From an uncultured Oleispira sp. (GTDB lineage: Bacteria > Pseudomonadota > Gammaproteobacteria > Pseudomonadales > Oceanobacteraceae): a DNA stretch of 64,000 nucleotides. Of the stretch, positions 27,869 to 38,124 are shown in pieces. The stretch is taken from the NCBI GenBank assembly GCA_913019965.1, contig CAJVZR010000002.1, positions 55,629 to 119,628 of the forward strand. The letters run 5' to 3'. Positions within the stretch are counted from its first letter, which is position 1. Each line of letters starts with the position of its first letter. The notes under the pieces were generated by a model. It made no database searches. It was not told the DNA's origin and worked only from the letters and a program-made list of their open reading frames with translations. The translations under genes were made by a program, and so were the position numbers.

Positions 27869-28723
27869 TCAAACCAAAGCCGCATCAAATACCCTCAAGA
27901 AGTCTTCAGGCTCAGGACGAACACGATAATTATCGGTCAAGTCCGCAAAAATAATCTTGCCATCATTATTCGTCATAACGACTGTCGGCATTACCGTATC
28001 ACTGTCATACCCCAAAGCCTGCAAGCCCATCGGCAAGCCATTTTTAGCAATGATCCGCAAAGAGTCAGCTGCCTTATTATCTTCGTCAATCAAGAAGTTC
28101 ATATTCACATCAAAGCGCTTAGCCAGACCCTTGGTATGCCCTTCTGATTGAGGGCTCACCATATAGATCTTTATCCCACGCACTTCTAGTTGACGATACT
28201 GGGCTGCCACTTCTTTGATTTGCGCCATACACAAAGGACACCAGTTACCACGATAAAACATTATCAAGCTGGCTTGCTGACTAATATCTGCAGAAGTCAC
28301 AGAGTTACCTTCAACATCCTTTAATGAAAAATGAGGCAATTTTTTACCTACGACCAGTAATGCATTATCTTCTCGACCAAAGCGGCTATACCAAAAAACA
28401 TAGGTTAAATTGCCCAGTAAAGCGATTACCATGCTGATCAAAGATAAAGCATACCCCTGTCCTTCTTTTAGCGCTATTACACTTCCAAGTAGGCCAAGCA
28501 CGATTGTCACCAAGGGTATTAAGAATAGAAAATTTAAGTTCTCACTGGTACGAGCCGTTCGATAGAGAAATAAATTCCCCAAAAATAATGGGAAAGGCAG
28601 CGCCGCAATGAGTGCTAACGAGGTTAGCCATAAAGGCTCCGCTTGCTCACCGATAAAAGGCAAAGCAAAGAGCCCCAATGCCACAACGGGATATCCGCCG
28701 ATAAATAATGATTTAGTTAACAT
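27869..28723 (-). CDS. Membrane-anchored AhpC/TSA-type peroxiredoxin
   Basis: 284 residues. The N-terminal third holds about four hydrophobic segments (to about residue 112). It is followed by a thioredoxin-fold AhpC/TSA domain with the active-site motif FYRGNWCPLCMAQI. A membrane-integrated peroxiredoxin-like protein is less common than soluble Bcp/AhpC. It may reduce lipid peroxides or act as a thiol oxidoreductase at the membrane; the CxxC spacing fits either. Its ATG overlaps the end of the TetR gene by 7 nt, so regulator and enzyme form one translationally coupled unit. Confidence 0.82.
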   Translation of the reverse strand: MLTKSLFIGGYPVVALGLFALPFIGEQAEPLWLTSLALIAALPFPLFLGNLFLYRTARTSENLNFLFLIPLVTIVLGLLGSVIALKEGQGYALSLISMVIALLGNLTYVFWYSRFGREDNALLVVGKKLPHFSLKDVEGNSVTSADISQQASLIMFYRGNWCPLCMAQIKEVAAQYRQLEVRGIKIYMVSPQSEGHTKGLAKRFDVNMNFLIDEDNKAADSLRIIAKNGLPMGLQALGYDSDTVMPTVVMTNNDGKIIFADLTDNYRVRPEPEDFLRVFDAALV

Positions 28724-29301
28724 AATTCTTCCTTCTTACTTAATTGTTTTAATGTCCAATGAATTTGTTGCTCTAAAATGCTTTTCTCCAAGCCCAGCTG
28801 GCATTGAAGTCGCCAACCGAGTAACTGAGTAAATAGCCATTCGCCATATTGAATACTGGCTTGTTCATCCAGCTCTTTTCTGAGTTGATGGATAAACCCT
28901 TCCTTTACTGGCTGCATCAACTGCCCAGCCAACTGATTTAACTCAAGATCAACCTTTGCGGATTCAGCAATGGTGTTGACCAATAAACAGCCCTTAGCCG
29001 ACAACTCCTGCGCAGGAGCGATTAAGACGATATTAAAAAACTGCCTTATCGCTTCAATTGGTGCTGCGTTATCATTCAATAAGGTCATGCTGAGCAACTG
29101 TTTCGTTTGTTCTGCATAGGTATGTAGGCAAAGTTCAAAGAGCTGGCGCTTATCACCGAAATTATTATAAAAACTACTGCGACTGAGCTTCATCGCAGCC
29201 AATAAGTCCGCTAACGATGTCTCGCTATACCCTTTAAGCCAGAAGCACTCTATTGCTTTAGCAATAACTTGCTGCTGATTAAATTCTTGCGGTCTTGCCA
29301 T
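28717..29301 (-). CDS. TetR-family transcriptional regulator
   Basis: 194 residues. The N-terminal TetR helix-turn-helix domain (residues 1-55) is typical: AIECFWLKGYSETSLADLLAAM followed by KLSRSSFYNNFGDKRQLF. The C-terminal ligand domain resembles the AcuR/YxaF-like group (KGCLLVNTIAESAKVD). It overlaps the peroxiredoxin gene downstream and likely autoregulates the pair in response to an electrophile or oxidant. The inducer is unknown. Confidence 0.87.
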   Translation of the reverse strand: MARPQEFNQQQVIAKAIECFWLKGYSETSLADLLAAMKLSRSSFYNNFGDKRQLFELCLHTYAEQTKQLLSMTLLNDNAAPIEAIRQFFNIVLIAPAQELSAKGCLLVNTIAESAKVDLELNQLAGQLMQPVKEGFIHQLRKELDEQASIQYGEWLFTQLLGWRLQCQLGLEKSILEQQIHWTLKQLSKKEELC

Positions 29302-29375
29302 TTAACCCCTCTCTCATTTTGAAGCGATTGATATTGCCACTCAAATACTCCGACCCCATTATGAACCAATCGTTC

Positions 29376-29428
29376 CACAACAAAGTAAATAAAACCCGAA
29401 ATAATCGGGTTTTATTTACTTTGTTGTG
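29376..29428 (-). terminator. Very long perfect hairpin downstream of nfuA
   Basis: The arms at 29376-29399 and 29405-29428 are exact reverse complements over 24 bp with only a 5-nt AATAA loop. The core is CCCGA/TCGGG flanked by A/T-rich sequence (TAAAA/TTTTA). On the minus strand it lies 9 nt after the nfuA stop and is the natural terminator. It also sits 75 nt upstream of the tetR start. Confidence 0.75.
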
Positions 29429-29436
29429 ATTCTTGC

Positions 29437-30027
29437 TTATTTAAAATAAGCATTCTCGGTCACAGTATGGTCTGTATCGTCTTTTACCCCAGTTAGTTCT
29501 GGGATTTTGTCTAATAACGTTGTCTCAACACCATCTTTCAGTGTCATCTCAACTGCACTACAACCCTGACAACCACCACCAAATTTCAATACCGCCACCA
29601 TTTCGGCGGTGATTTCAACCAAGCTCACTTCACCACCATGAGACGCTAGACCTGGATTGATTTCGGTATACAGCAAATAGTTGATACGTTCATTAACTGG
29701 GCTATCCGCGTTCACTTTCGGCATCTTAGCATTCGGTGCTTTAATCGTAAGCTGACCACCCATGCGATCTTTAGCAAAATCGATAATCGCTTCTTCTAAA
29801 TAGGCAGTACTCATAACATCAACATAGACACGTAGCTTGTCCATCGCCTGAAGCACGTCATTGACGTTGATTTCATCAGGACGGCAATAGGCTAAACACG
29901 TCTCAGCATACTTGGTGCCTGGTTGAGTGATAAAGATACGCACCGCCATGCCTTCGACGTTTTGCTTTTCTAAAAGCTCTGCCAAATACTCTTCTGCGGA
30001 TGGGGTGATCTCTATGTACTGCGTCAT
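29437..30027 (-). CDS. nfuA: Fe-S biogenesis protein NfuA
   Basis: Iron-sulfur cluster carrier of 196 residues, active under oxidative or iron stress. It has an N-terminal degenerate A-type scaffold domain (residues 1-95) and a C-terminal NifU-like domain with the cluster-binding CxxC in [29 protein letters not shown] is the conserved start of the Nfu domain. Length matches E. coli NfuA closely. It is monocistronic by context, with a strong hairpin after it. Confidence 0.95.
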   Translation of the reverse strand: MTQYIEITPSAEEYLAELLEKQNVEGMAVRIFITQPGTKYAETCLAYCRPDEINVNDVLQAMDKLRVYVDVMSTAYLEEAIIDFAKDRMGGQLTIKAPNAKMPKVNADSPVNERINYLLYTEINPGLASHGGEVSLVEITAEMVAVLKFGGGCQGCSAVEMTLKDGVETTLLDKIPELTGVKDDTDHTVTENAYFK

Positions 30028-30330
30028 GATGTTTTACCTTAAAAGCTATATGCGCGCATTGTATCCTTTTTATTTTACAACGCATCACTTTTTGATGAAA
30101 TACACCGTTTTATCTAGACTTAGATTACATTTTCATTAAAGCCCGCATGCTCTATACGGTTATAATCGAGATTTAACTGCGCTTCATTCATGTTCGCATT
30201 GAACTTATTTCATCTGATGTAGTTAAGACATTAGAAGCAGTTCCTGATAAAATGTGCGCCTAATTTTTACAGTCTAGTTTTACACTTTAGTTTTATAGTC
30301 TAGCTAGCAATTGCAGTGGTAGAGAATCAA

Positions 30331-33300
30331 ATGGATCGTCAACAGCGTTTAGAAATACTTCATAGCACCCTGAAAACCCGCGCCCTTATTTTAGATGGTG
30401 GTATGGGGACCTTAATTCAGGCGCACCAGCTAGAAGAAGCGGATTACCGCGGTGACCGCTTTGCCGATTTAGAGCAAGAAATCAAAGGTAATAACGACCT
30501 TTTGGTTTTGACTCAGCCAGAGATCATCAAGGGCATTCATAAAGCCTACCTAGATGCTGGCGCTGATATCATTGAAACCAATACCTTTAACTCGACTCGC
30601 GTCTCCCAAGCGGATTACGACCTAGAACATCTCGTGCCTGAGTTGAATGAAGTTGCTGCAAAAGTTGCTCGCGAAATCTGTGATGAAGTCGCTGCCGAAA
30701 CCGGCATTACCCGCTTCGTTGCGGGTGTTTTAGGGCCAACCAGTAAAACAGCGTCTATCTCTCCTGATGTAAACGATCCAAGCTTTCGTAACATCACCTT
30801 TGATGCCCTAGTCACGGAATATACCGAAGCGACTCACGGTTTGATCAAGGGGGGTTCCGATATCATCCTAATCGAAACCGTATTTGATACCCTAAACGCC
30901 AAAGCCGCCATTTACGCCGTACAAGGTGTATTTGAAGAATTAGGTTATGAGCTGCCGATTATGATTTCCGGCACGATTACTGACGCTAGTGGCCGTACGC
31001 TATCGGGTCAGACCGCAGAAGCTTTCTTAAACTCTGTGATTCACGCTAAGCCTTTATCTGTAGGCTTTAACTGCGCACTGGGCGCCGATGAGTTGCGTCC
31101 TCACATTGAAGAGCTATCGACTAAAGCCAACTGCTACGTTTCCGCTCACCCGAATGCCGGCCTACCAAACGAGTTTGGTGAATACGACGAAACCCCTGAA
31201 CAGACTGCCGCCATCGTTGGCGAGTTTGCTGAAAGCGGCTTCTTAAACATTATTGGTGGTTGCTGTGGTACAACGCCAGAACACATCGCCGCCATTGCTG
31301 AGCAAGTTCATAAGCACCCACCACGTCAAATTCCAGAAATTGAAGTCGCTTGTCGCCTTGCGGGTCTTGAACCTTTTACAATTGATAGCAATTCGTTATT
31401 CGTTAACGTCGGCGAACGTGCCAACGTAACCGGCTCTGCCCGTTTTAAGCGTTTAATTAAAGAAGACAAATTTGAAGAAGCCCTAGACGTTGCTCGCGTG
31501 CAAGTAGAAAACGGCGCTCAGGTAATCGATATCAACATGGATGAAGGCATGTTGGAATCTGAAGAAGCCATGGTGCGCTATTTGAACTTGATCGCTTCTG
31601 AGCCGGACATCTCACGCGTGCCTATTATGGTTGATTCCTCTAAGTGGGAAATCATCGAATCGGGCCTAAAGTGCATTCAAGGTAAGGCGATCGTTAACTC
31701 GATCAGCCTGAAAGAAGGCAAAGAAGAGTTCGTTGAGAAAGCCAAAAGCTGCATGCGTTTTGGCGCCGCGGTTGTAGTCATGGCGTTTGACGAAAAAGGC
31801 CAAGCGGATACTGAAGCACGTAAGAACGAGATTTGCGCCGAGTCTTATCGCATCCTAGTCGACGAAGTGGGCTTTTTACCTCAAGACATTATCTTCGATC
31901 CCAATATTTTCGCCGTGGCGACCGGTATTGAAGAACACAACAACTACGCGGTAGATTTCATCGAATCGTGTAAATTTATTACTGAGAATTTACCCCACGC
32001 AATGATCTCGGGCGGCGTGAGTAACGTATCGTTCTCATTCCGCGGTAACGAGCCTGTGCGTGAAGCAATTCACTCGGTATTCCTATATTACGCGATTAAA
32101 AATGGCATGAGCATGGGTATCGTAAACGCCGGGCAATTGGCTGTGTATGATGACCTACCTGCCGAGCTAAAAGAGCGCGTTGAAGACGTTATTCTTAATA
32201 AACGCGAAGATGGTACTGACCGCTTATTAGAAATCGCAGAAAAATACCGTGGCGATGGCAGTGTTCAAGAAGTTGAAACTCAAGAGTGGCGCAACCTTCC
32301 TGTTGCAGAACGTTTGAGCCATGCCTTAGTGAAAGGTATCAATACCTTTGTTGAAGAAGATACCGAAGAAGCCCGCCACATGTTTGATCGCCCTATTCAG
32401 GTGATTGAAGGTCCTTTGATGGACGGCATGAACGTGGTCGGTGATTTGTTTGGCGAAGGTAAGATGTTTCTTCCTCAGGTAGTGAAAAGCGCCCGGGTGA
32501 TGAAGCAGGCCGTTGCCTACCTATTGCCTTTCATCGAAGAAGAGAAAGACGGTAAGTCTGAAAGCCAAGGAAAGATCCTGATGGCGACCGTGAAAGGCGA
32601 TGTACACGATATCGGTAAAAATATTGTTGGCGTTGTACTTCAGTGTAATAACTTCGAGGTTGTCGACCTTGGGGTGATGGTTTCGGCGGATAAGATTCTT
32701 AAAACTGCAAAAGAAGAAAACTGCGACATCATCGGTCTTTCGGGTTTGATTACTCCTTCATTGGATGAAATGGTTCACGTAGCGAAAGAAATGCAGCGCT
32801 TGGATTATCACTTGCCTCTATTAATCGGTGGCGCGACGACGTCCAAGGCACACACTGCGGTGAAAATTGAACCTCAGTACAACAACGACGTCATCGCTTA
32901 TGTAGCCGATGCCTCGCGTGCGGTAGGTGTTGCACAAAAATTAGTGAATCCAGAGTTCAAGCAACAATTTGCCGATGATACTCATGCAGAATACGAAAAA
33001 GTTCGTGCTCGCAATGCGAATCGTAAAAGTAAGCCGTTATTAAGTTACCCATCGGCTTGTGAACGCGCACCACAGATTAACTTCGGTGATTACACACCGC
33101 CTAAGCCGAATAAACTTGGGGTGACTGTTTACGACGACTTCCCTCTTGAGAGCTTGGTTGATTACATCGATTGGACGCCTTTCTTTATCTCTTGGGAGCT
33201 GGCGGGTAAATTCCCACGCATCCTTGAAGATGAAGTTGTCGGTGAAGCAGCTACAGCACTTTATAAAGATGCTCGCGAAATGCTTGATCGCATCATCAAA

Positions 33301-34014
33301 GATAAGCTTTTTGTTGCCAAAGGGGTTGTCGGCTTATGGCCAGCAAGTCGCAAAGGCGCGGATGATATTGAAATCTACGCCGATGAAAGCCGCAGCGAAG
33401 TGCTTGAAACCTTGCATCAGCTGCGCCAGCAAACAAACAAACCTGCTGGTCAGCCAAACTATTCTTTAGCGGATTTTATTGCGCCTGAAAGCTCTGGTAA
33501 AGAAGATTACATGGGTGCCTTCGCGGTAACGTCTGGTCTTGAAGCCGAAGCACTGGCAGAGCAGTACAAGACTGATAACGACGATTACAATAACATTCTA
33601 ATGAAAGCCATTGCTGATCGCCTTGCAGAAGCCTTTGCTGAGTGTATGCACGCCATTGTGCGTAATGAAACTTGGGGCTACGCGAGCGATAAGAATCTTT
33701 CTAACGAAGAGCTAATTAAAGAGAAGTATCAAGGTATTCGCCCTGCACCAGGCTACCCAGCTTGTCCAGATCATACCGAGAAAGCCGCGTTATTCCGCCT
33801 GCTGAATCCAGAAGCGAATGCGGGTATTACCTTAACCGAAAACTTTGCCATGTTCCCATCGGCTTCGGTTAGCGGCTGGTATTTCTCTCACCCAGAATCA
33901 AAGTATTTTGGTCTAGGTAAGATAGATAAAGATCAGGTCGAAGATATTGCCGGTCGTAAAGATGAAGAGGTCCATATTATGGAGCGCTGGTTAGCGCCGA
34001 ACTTGAATTACTAA
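30331..34014 (+). CDS. metH: Cobalamin-dependent methionine synthase
   Basis: Transfers a methyl group from 5-methyl-THF to homocysteine via B12. 1227 residues from the ATG at 30331 (a GTG at 30316 would add five). All four modules are present: the homocysteine domain with zinc cysteines ([28 protein letters not shown]), the pterin domain ([28 protein letters not shown]), the B12 cap and binding domain with axial histidine in [13 protein letters not shown], and the C-terminal activation domain that binds AdoMet ([17 protein letters not shown]). Nothing is missing. I see no B12 riboswitch in the 288-bp upstream gap, only a GTTC-N5-GAAC dyad at 30192-30204. Confidence 0.97.
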   Translation: MDRQQRLEILHSTLKTRALILDGGMGTLIQAHQLEEADYRGDRFADLEQEIKGNNDLLVLTQPEIIKGIHKAYLDAGADIIETNTFNSTRVSQADYDLEHLVPELNEVAAKVAREICDEVAAETGITRFVAGVLGPTSKTASISPDVNDPSFRNITFDALVTEYTEATHGLIKGGSDIILIETVFDTLNAKAAIYAVQGVFEELGYELPIMISGTITDASGRTLSGQTAEAFLNSVIHAKPLSVGFNCALGADELRPHIEELSTKANCYVSAHPNAGLPNEFGEYDETPEQTAAIVGEFAESGFLNIIGGCCGTTPEHIAAIAEQVHKHPPRQIPEIEVACRLAGLEPFTIDSNSLFVNVGERANVTGSARFKRLIKEDKFEEALDVARVQVENGAQVIDINMDEGMLESEEAMVRYLNLIASEPDISRVPIMVDSSKWEIIESGLKCIQGKAIVNSISLKEGKEEFVEKAKSCMRFGAAVVVMAFDEKGQADTEARKNEICAESYRILVDEVGFLPQDIIFDPNIFAVATGIEEHNNYAVDFIESCKFITENLPHAMISGGVSNVSFSFRGNEPVREAIHSVFLYYAIKNGMSMGIVNAGQLAVYDDLPAELKERVEDVILNKREDGTDRLLEIAEKYRGDGSVQEVETQEWRNLPVAERLSHALVKGINTFVEEDTEEARHMFDRPIQVIEGPLMDGMNVVGDLFGEGKMFLPQVVKSARVMKQAVAYLLPFIEEEKDGKSESQGKILMATVKGDVHDIGKNIVGVVLQCNNFEVVDLGVMVSADKILKTAKEENCDIIGLSGLITPSLDEMVHVAKEMQRLDYHLPLLIGGATTSKAHTAVKIEPQYNNDVIAYVADASRAVGVAQKLVNPEFKQQFADDTHAEYEKVRARNANRKSKPLLSYPSACERAPQINFGDYTPPKPNKLGVTVYDDFPLESLVDYIDWTPFFISWELAGKFPRILEDEVVGEAATALYKDAREMLDRIIKDKLFVAKGVVGLWPASRKGADDIEIYADESRSEVLETLHQLRQQTNKPAGQPNYSLADFIAPESSGKEDYMGAFAVTSGLEAEALAEQYKTDNDDYNNILMKAIADRLAEAFAECMHAIVRNETWGYASDKNLSNEELIKEKYQGIRPAPGYPACPDHTEKAALFRLLNPEANAGITLTENFAMFPSASVSGWYFSHPESKYFGLGKIDKDQVEDIAGRKDEEVHIMERWLAPNLNY

Positions 34015-34084
34015 TTTGTCATTCAATTTATAAACGGCTGCCCATTATCAATTATTTTACCGTCTCATTAACGACTGCTCTAGG

Positions 34085-34112
34085 GCGAGCGCTTAGAATA
34101 CCGAGCGCTCGC
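34085..34112. repeat. GC-rich inverted repeat between metH and the MATE gene
   Basis: GCGAGCGCT (34085-34093) and AGCGCTCGC (34104-34112) form a perfect 9-bp stem with a 10-nt loop and no T-tract. It lies in the reading frame that extends the MATE protein upstream, so it may be part of that coding region, a translational control hairpin, or a weak metH terminator. Confidence 0.5.
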
Positions 34113-34148
34113 TTATCTCGCATACTCACCATTAGCATCCCTATTATT

Positions 34149-35426
34149 ATGGGGATGCTTTCACAAAGCATCTTAAACCTTGTTGATGCCGCAATGGTCG
34201 GTCACTTAGGCTCCGAGGCTCTAGCGGGAGTAGGCATTGGCAGTTATGCCGCGTTCTTAACCGTATCTCTGGTGATGGGTTTATCGGCTGCGGTGCAAAC
34301 CTTAGTCGCACGAAGAATGGGCGCTAAGCAAGTGGATCAGGCGGGCAAACCGTTAATGGCTGGATTGATTCTGGGCAGCCTCATCGCCCTTCCTTTAATC
34401 CTGTTATTTTTACTTTTCAGCAATCACCTAATGGGCCTATTCAGCTCAGATCAAGCTGTACTCGCCATCGCCCAACCGTACTTTGAGTGGCGTACTTATG
34501 CGGTGATCGCTGTTGCTTTTAATTTCTGCTTTCGCGGTTATTGGGCCGGCATCGGTGAAACTAAGTCTTACTTAAAAGTATTGCTTTGGATGCACATTGC
34601 CAATGTTGTTTTCAGTTATCTATTAATATTTGGTTTCCCATTATTGGCCATACCCGCCTACGGCGCAGTGGGATCAGGCATGGGCACCTGCCTCGCTATT
34701 TTCTTGGGTACGGTTATTTATTTGCTGCTTACTCTGAAAAAAGCAGGCCATCACGGCTTCAGCTTGCACATACCCAGCAAAGAAATGATGAAGAGTTTAT
34801 CTCAACTCGCCCTACCCAACTCTTTGCAGCAAGGCTTTTTTGCCTTGGGCGTTAGCATTCTATTTATGATTATTGGCCTGGTAGGCAGTGAGCAACAAGC
34901 GATTGGCCACATCCTAATTAACCTGGCGCTATTACTCATCTTACCTTGCGTTGGTTTGGGCATAGCCTCTACTAGCCTTGTCAGTCATTCACTGGGAGCT
35001 AAAAACCCTCAGGATGCGTACCAATGGGGATGGGATGTTGTAAGACTAGCCACATTCTTAATGTTATTTTTGGGTCTGCCAATTTCCTTATTTGCCGATT
35101 CAATTTTAAGAATATTCACCCAAGATGAATACCTTATCGCCCTAGGCACTACCCCCCTTCAAATCACCGGCATCAGCATTATTTTTGAAGTGACTGCCAT
35201 GGTGCTCATTCAAGCGTTATTAGGCGCAGGGGCCAGCAAAAAAGTACTGGCCATTAATTTTGTTATGCAATGGTGCCTACTACTACCGCTGGCTTATTTA
35301 GTTGGGCCGATATTAGGCTATGGCTTATTAGGCATCTGGTGCATCCAGAGCATGCAGCGCATTAGCTCTTCGGTGCTTTACGCCACTCTTTGGCGTAGAA
35401 GAAGTTGGGTATCTGACAATCTATAA
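34149..35426 (+). CDS. MATE-family multidrug/metabolite exporter (start uncertain)
   Basis: 425 residues from the first ATG, with about 11-12 membrane segments. MATE hallmarks are LVDAAMVGHLGSEALAGVGIG and the repeat-like second half. The upstream sequence stays open in the same frame for over 30 codons and encodes plausible protein (SARLSRILTISIPI), which completes TM1. There is no ATG, GTG or TTG there, and no ribosome-binding site before the ATG at 34149. So either the start is non-canonical or the gene is N-terminally shortened. Substrates are unknown; Na+- or H+-driven drug export is typical of the family. Confidence 0.82.
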   Translation: MGMLSQSILNLVDAAMVGHLGSEALAGVGIGSYAAFLTVSLVMGLSAAVQTLVARRMGAKQVDQAGKPLMAGLILGSLIALPLILLFLLFSNHLMGLFSSDQAVLAIAQPYFEWRTYAVIAVAFNFCFRGYWAGIGETKSYLKVLLWMHIANVVFSYLLIFGFPLLAIPAYGAVGSGMGTCLAIFLGTVIYLLLTLKKAGHHGFSLHIPSKEMMKSLSQLALPNSLQQGFFALGVSILFMIIGLVGSEQQAIGHILINLALLLILPCVGLGIASTSLVSHSLGAKNPQDAYQWGWDVVRLATFLMLFLGLPISLFADSILRIFTQDEYLIALGTTPLQITGISIIFEVTAMVLIQALLGAGASKKVLAINFVMQWCLLLPLAYLVGPILGYGLLGIWCIQSMQRISSSVLYATLWRRRSWVSDNL

Positions 35427-35515
35427 CCTAATGATGAAGTTTTAGTCGAGTTTTAATAGTATTTTCATAATTACTGCTTAGAATCATATTAATACTTTTA
35501 AATATTGGGCCTACA

Positions 35516-36292
35516 ATGCTCTCAGCTTATTCATCTCTCACCCAAGTAATCGCCCATCGAGGCAGCAGTGGGCAAGCGCCTGAAAATACCTTAGCCAGCT
35601 TACACTTGGCTGGCCAACAAGGTATTAAGTGGGTTGAGATTGACGTTATGCTAACTTCAGATGGCATTCCCGTTATTTTTCATGATGATTACCTGCATCG
35701 CACAACTAATGGTGAAGGCTTAATTCATAAAACAACGCTTGAGGACCTACAGCAATTAGATGCAGGGGCTTGGAAAGGGACAGAGTTTCAACATCAAAAG
35801 GTACCCACTTTAATCGAGGCCATTGAAGTCATAGCCCACTATGGAATGGGATTAAATTTAGAGCTTAAACCCTGCGAAGGCCTAGAAGAAGAGACTACGG
35901 AAGCCAGTATTGCGGTATTGAAAAAACACTGGCCAACTCACCTTCCCCTCATACTCAGCAGTTTCAATTACTTTTCATTAACCAGCGCTCGAGATTTATG
36001 GCCGGAAATACAACGAGGCTACAATGTATCGGCAATTCCTAAAGCGTGGCAATCTCGTTTAGAAAACCTAGGCTGTTCGGGCTTACACATCCATCAACCC
36101 TTTTTTGATGCTCAGCTGGTGGCTGAGATAAAAAAAGCAGGATATAAGGTACTGGCCTTTACTATTAATAATGAATCTCTCGCTATAGAATTATTTGATC
36201 AAGGATTAGATGCTGTATTTAGTGACTTCCCCCTACAGATTCAGCACGCTATCGATAGCCAAATACCTGCCTTAGAAGTCGCTTTTACTTGA
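35516..36292 (+). CDS. Glycerophosphodiester phosphodiesterase
   Basis: 258-residue UgpQ-like cytoplasmic GDPD. It hydrolyses deacylated phospholipids to glycerol-3-phosphate and an alcohol. Catalytic motifs are VIAHRGSSGQAPENTLAS (the His-Arg pair and the metal-binding Glu), WVEIDVMLTSDGIPVIFHDD (metal-binding Glu/Asp and the catalytic His) and LNLELKPC. No signal peptide is present. It stands alone, 90 nt after the MATE gene. Confidence 0.9.
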   Translation: MLSAYSSLTQVIAHRGSSGQAPENTLASLHLAGQQGIKWVEIDVMLTSDGIPVIFHDDYLHRTTNGEGLIHKTTLEDLQQLDAGAWKGTEFQHQKVPTLIEAIEVIAHYGMGLNLELKPCEGLEEETTEASIAVLKKHWPTHLPLILSSFNYFSLTSARDLWPEIQRGYNVSAIPKAWQSRLENLGCSGLHIHQPFFDAQLVAEIKKAGYKVLAFTINNESLAIELFDQGLDAVFSDFPLQIQHAIDSQIPALEVAFT

Positions 36293-36433
36293 TTTAATGC
36301 TCTTTTTTAATAACAACTTAGCCATCTATTCACTTTAGTTATTTCGATATATAGAAATATTGGTTTTTTGCATAACGATTTTTTGGTACATTTGCCGCCA
36401 ATAACTCCCTATGGCTTAATAATTCGGAAAGCT

Positions 36434-38110
36434 ATGTACGTATATGACGACTTCGACCAACGCATCATTAATGAACGCGTTGCGCAATTTCAAGACCAAA
36501 TGAACCGTTATTTGGATGGTAAGATTCCTGAAGAGGAATTCCTTCCACTACGTCTACAAAACGGTATTTACGTTCAGCGCTATGCGCCTATGCTACGTAT
36601 CGCGGTCCCTTATGGCATGTTAAACAGCCAGCAGCTGCGTAAAATGGCAGAAATCGCTCGCGACTACGACCGTGGTTATGCGCACTTTAGTACTCGTCAA
36701 AACTTACAGTACAACTGGCCAAAACTTGAAGAGTGTCCTGAGATATTGGGCAAATTAGCTGAAGTTCAGATGCACGCGGTTCAAACCAGTGGTAACTGTA
36801 TTCGTAATACTACAACGGATGAATACGCTGGTGTCATTGCAGAAGAGCTGGTTGATCCTCGCCCGTATTGTGAAATTATTCGTCAGTGGTCTACTTTTCA
36901 CCCAGAATTCGCTTTCTTACCACGTAAGTTCAAGATTGCTGTCAACTCCGTAGAAGGCGCTGACCGTGCAGCGACTCGTATGCACGATGTCGGCATCCAA
37001 ATCATTCGTAACGACGCGGGTGAACTTGGCTACCGTGTTTATGCTGGTGGTGGCTTAGGCCGTACACCTATTCTTTCTTCAGTGGTTCGTGAGTTTTTAC
37101 CAGAAGAAGACTTATTGACTTATCTCGATGCGATTATCCGCGTATACAACCAGTTTGGTCGTCGTGATAACAAGTATAAAGCCCGTATCAAAATCCTAGT
37201 TAAAGCTTTAGGTGTTGAGCGCTTTAGCGAGTTAGTTGAAGCTGAATGGGAACATCTAAAAGATGGCGATGGCAAACTGCCAAGTGAAGAATTGGAGCGC
37301 ATTAAGTCTCACTTCACTGAACCTGATTATCTAGCCCTTGAAGCTGATCCTAGCACTTATACCGATGCTTTAGCCTCTGACAAAGCCTTCGCACGCTGGG
37401 TTGAACGCAACGTTCGTGCTCACAAGAAGCCAGGCTACGCGGTAGCAACGTTTGCGCTTAAGCAAAAAGGCACAGCACCGGGTGATGTAACGGATAGCCA
37501 AATTTTTGCTTTTGCCGATCTTGCTGATAAATACAGCTTTGGCGAAGCCCGCTCTACTCACCAACAAAACCTTGTATTAGCCGATGTTGAACAAGCTAAG
37601 CTATACGCACTTTGGCAAGAAGCTAAAGCACTTGGATTAGCCACACCGACTCTCGGCTTGCTAACCGATATGATTTGCTGCCCAGGCGGGGATTTCTGCG
37701 CCCTAGCTAACGCAAAATCGTTACCGATTGCCGAAGCATTACAAAATGAATTTGATGATCTTGATTATTTGCATGACCTTGGGGATATCGATCTGAACAT
37801 CTCTGGCTGTATGAATGCTTGTGGTCACCACCACATTGGCAATATCGGCATCTTGGGTGTTGATAAGAAAGGCGAAGAGTTCTATCAGGTATCTCTAGGT
37901 GGCGCTTCGGGTGAAGACGCAGCTGTTGGTAAAATCTTAGGCCCTTCATTTGCTCGTAACCGCATGGCTGAAATCATTCGCACGATTCTAGATGTTTATG
38001 TAGATCAGCGCATTGACGGCGAAAGCTTCATTGAAACTTTCCGTCGTATCGGTATGGATGCGTTTAAAGCTGCAGTTTATCCTGCAAAAGACAGCCAAGC
38101 TAAAGCATAA
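36434..38110 (+). CDS. cysI: Nitrite/sulfite reductase hemoprotein (assimilatory sulfite reductase, CysI-type)
   Basis: Siroheme/4Fe-4S enzyme reducing sulfite to sulfide. The ATG at 36434 has GGAAAG 2 nt upstream and gives 558 residues beginning MYVYDDFDQRIINERVAQF. Two ferrodoxin-like half-domains are present (YGMLNSQQLRKMAEIARDYD with STRQNLQ; then FGEARSTHQQNLVLADV). The cluster ligands are at the C-terminal side: CCPGGDFCALA and SGCMNACGHHH. The following DUF934 gene is a standard partner in pseudomonad-like sulfur assimilation, which favours sulfite over nitrite. No CysJ-type flavoprotein is encoded nearby, so the electron donor is unknown. Confidence 0.9.
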   Translation: MYVYDDFDQRIINERVAQFQDQMNRYLDGKIPEEEFLPLRLQNGIYVQRYAPMLRIAVPYGMLNSQQLRKMAEIARDYDRGYAHFSTRQNLQYNWPKLEECPEILGKLAEVQMHAVQTSGNCIRNTTTDEYAGVIAEELVDPRPYCEIIRQWSTFHPEFAFLPRKFKIAVNSVEGADRAATRMHDVGIQIIRNDAGELGYRVYAGGGLGRTPILSSVVREFLPEEDLLTYLDAIIRVYNQFGRRDNKYKARIKILVKALGVERFSELVEAEWEHLKDGDGKLPSEELERIKSHFTEPDYLALEADPSTYTDALASDKAFARWVERNVRAHKKPGYAVATFALKQKGTAPGDVTDSQIFAFADLADKYSFGEARSTHQQNLVLADVEQAKLYALWQEAKALGLATPTLGLLTDMICCPGGDFCALANAKSLPIAEALQNEFDDLDYLHDLGDIDLNISGCMNACGHHHIGNIGILGVDKKGEEFYQVSLGGASGEDAAVGKILGPSFARNRMAEIIRTILDVYVDQRIDGESFIETFRRIGMDAFKAAVYPAKDSQAKA

Positions 38111-38124
38111 GCTAAGGATTAGAC

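Noticed and set aside
30028..30330. Cobalamin or SAM riboswitch upstream of metH
   Set aside because: I looked for the conserved B12-box and SAM core sequences and for a long structured leader; none was recognisable. A MetR-type TGAA-N5-TTCA site was not found either.
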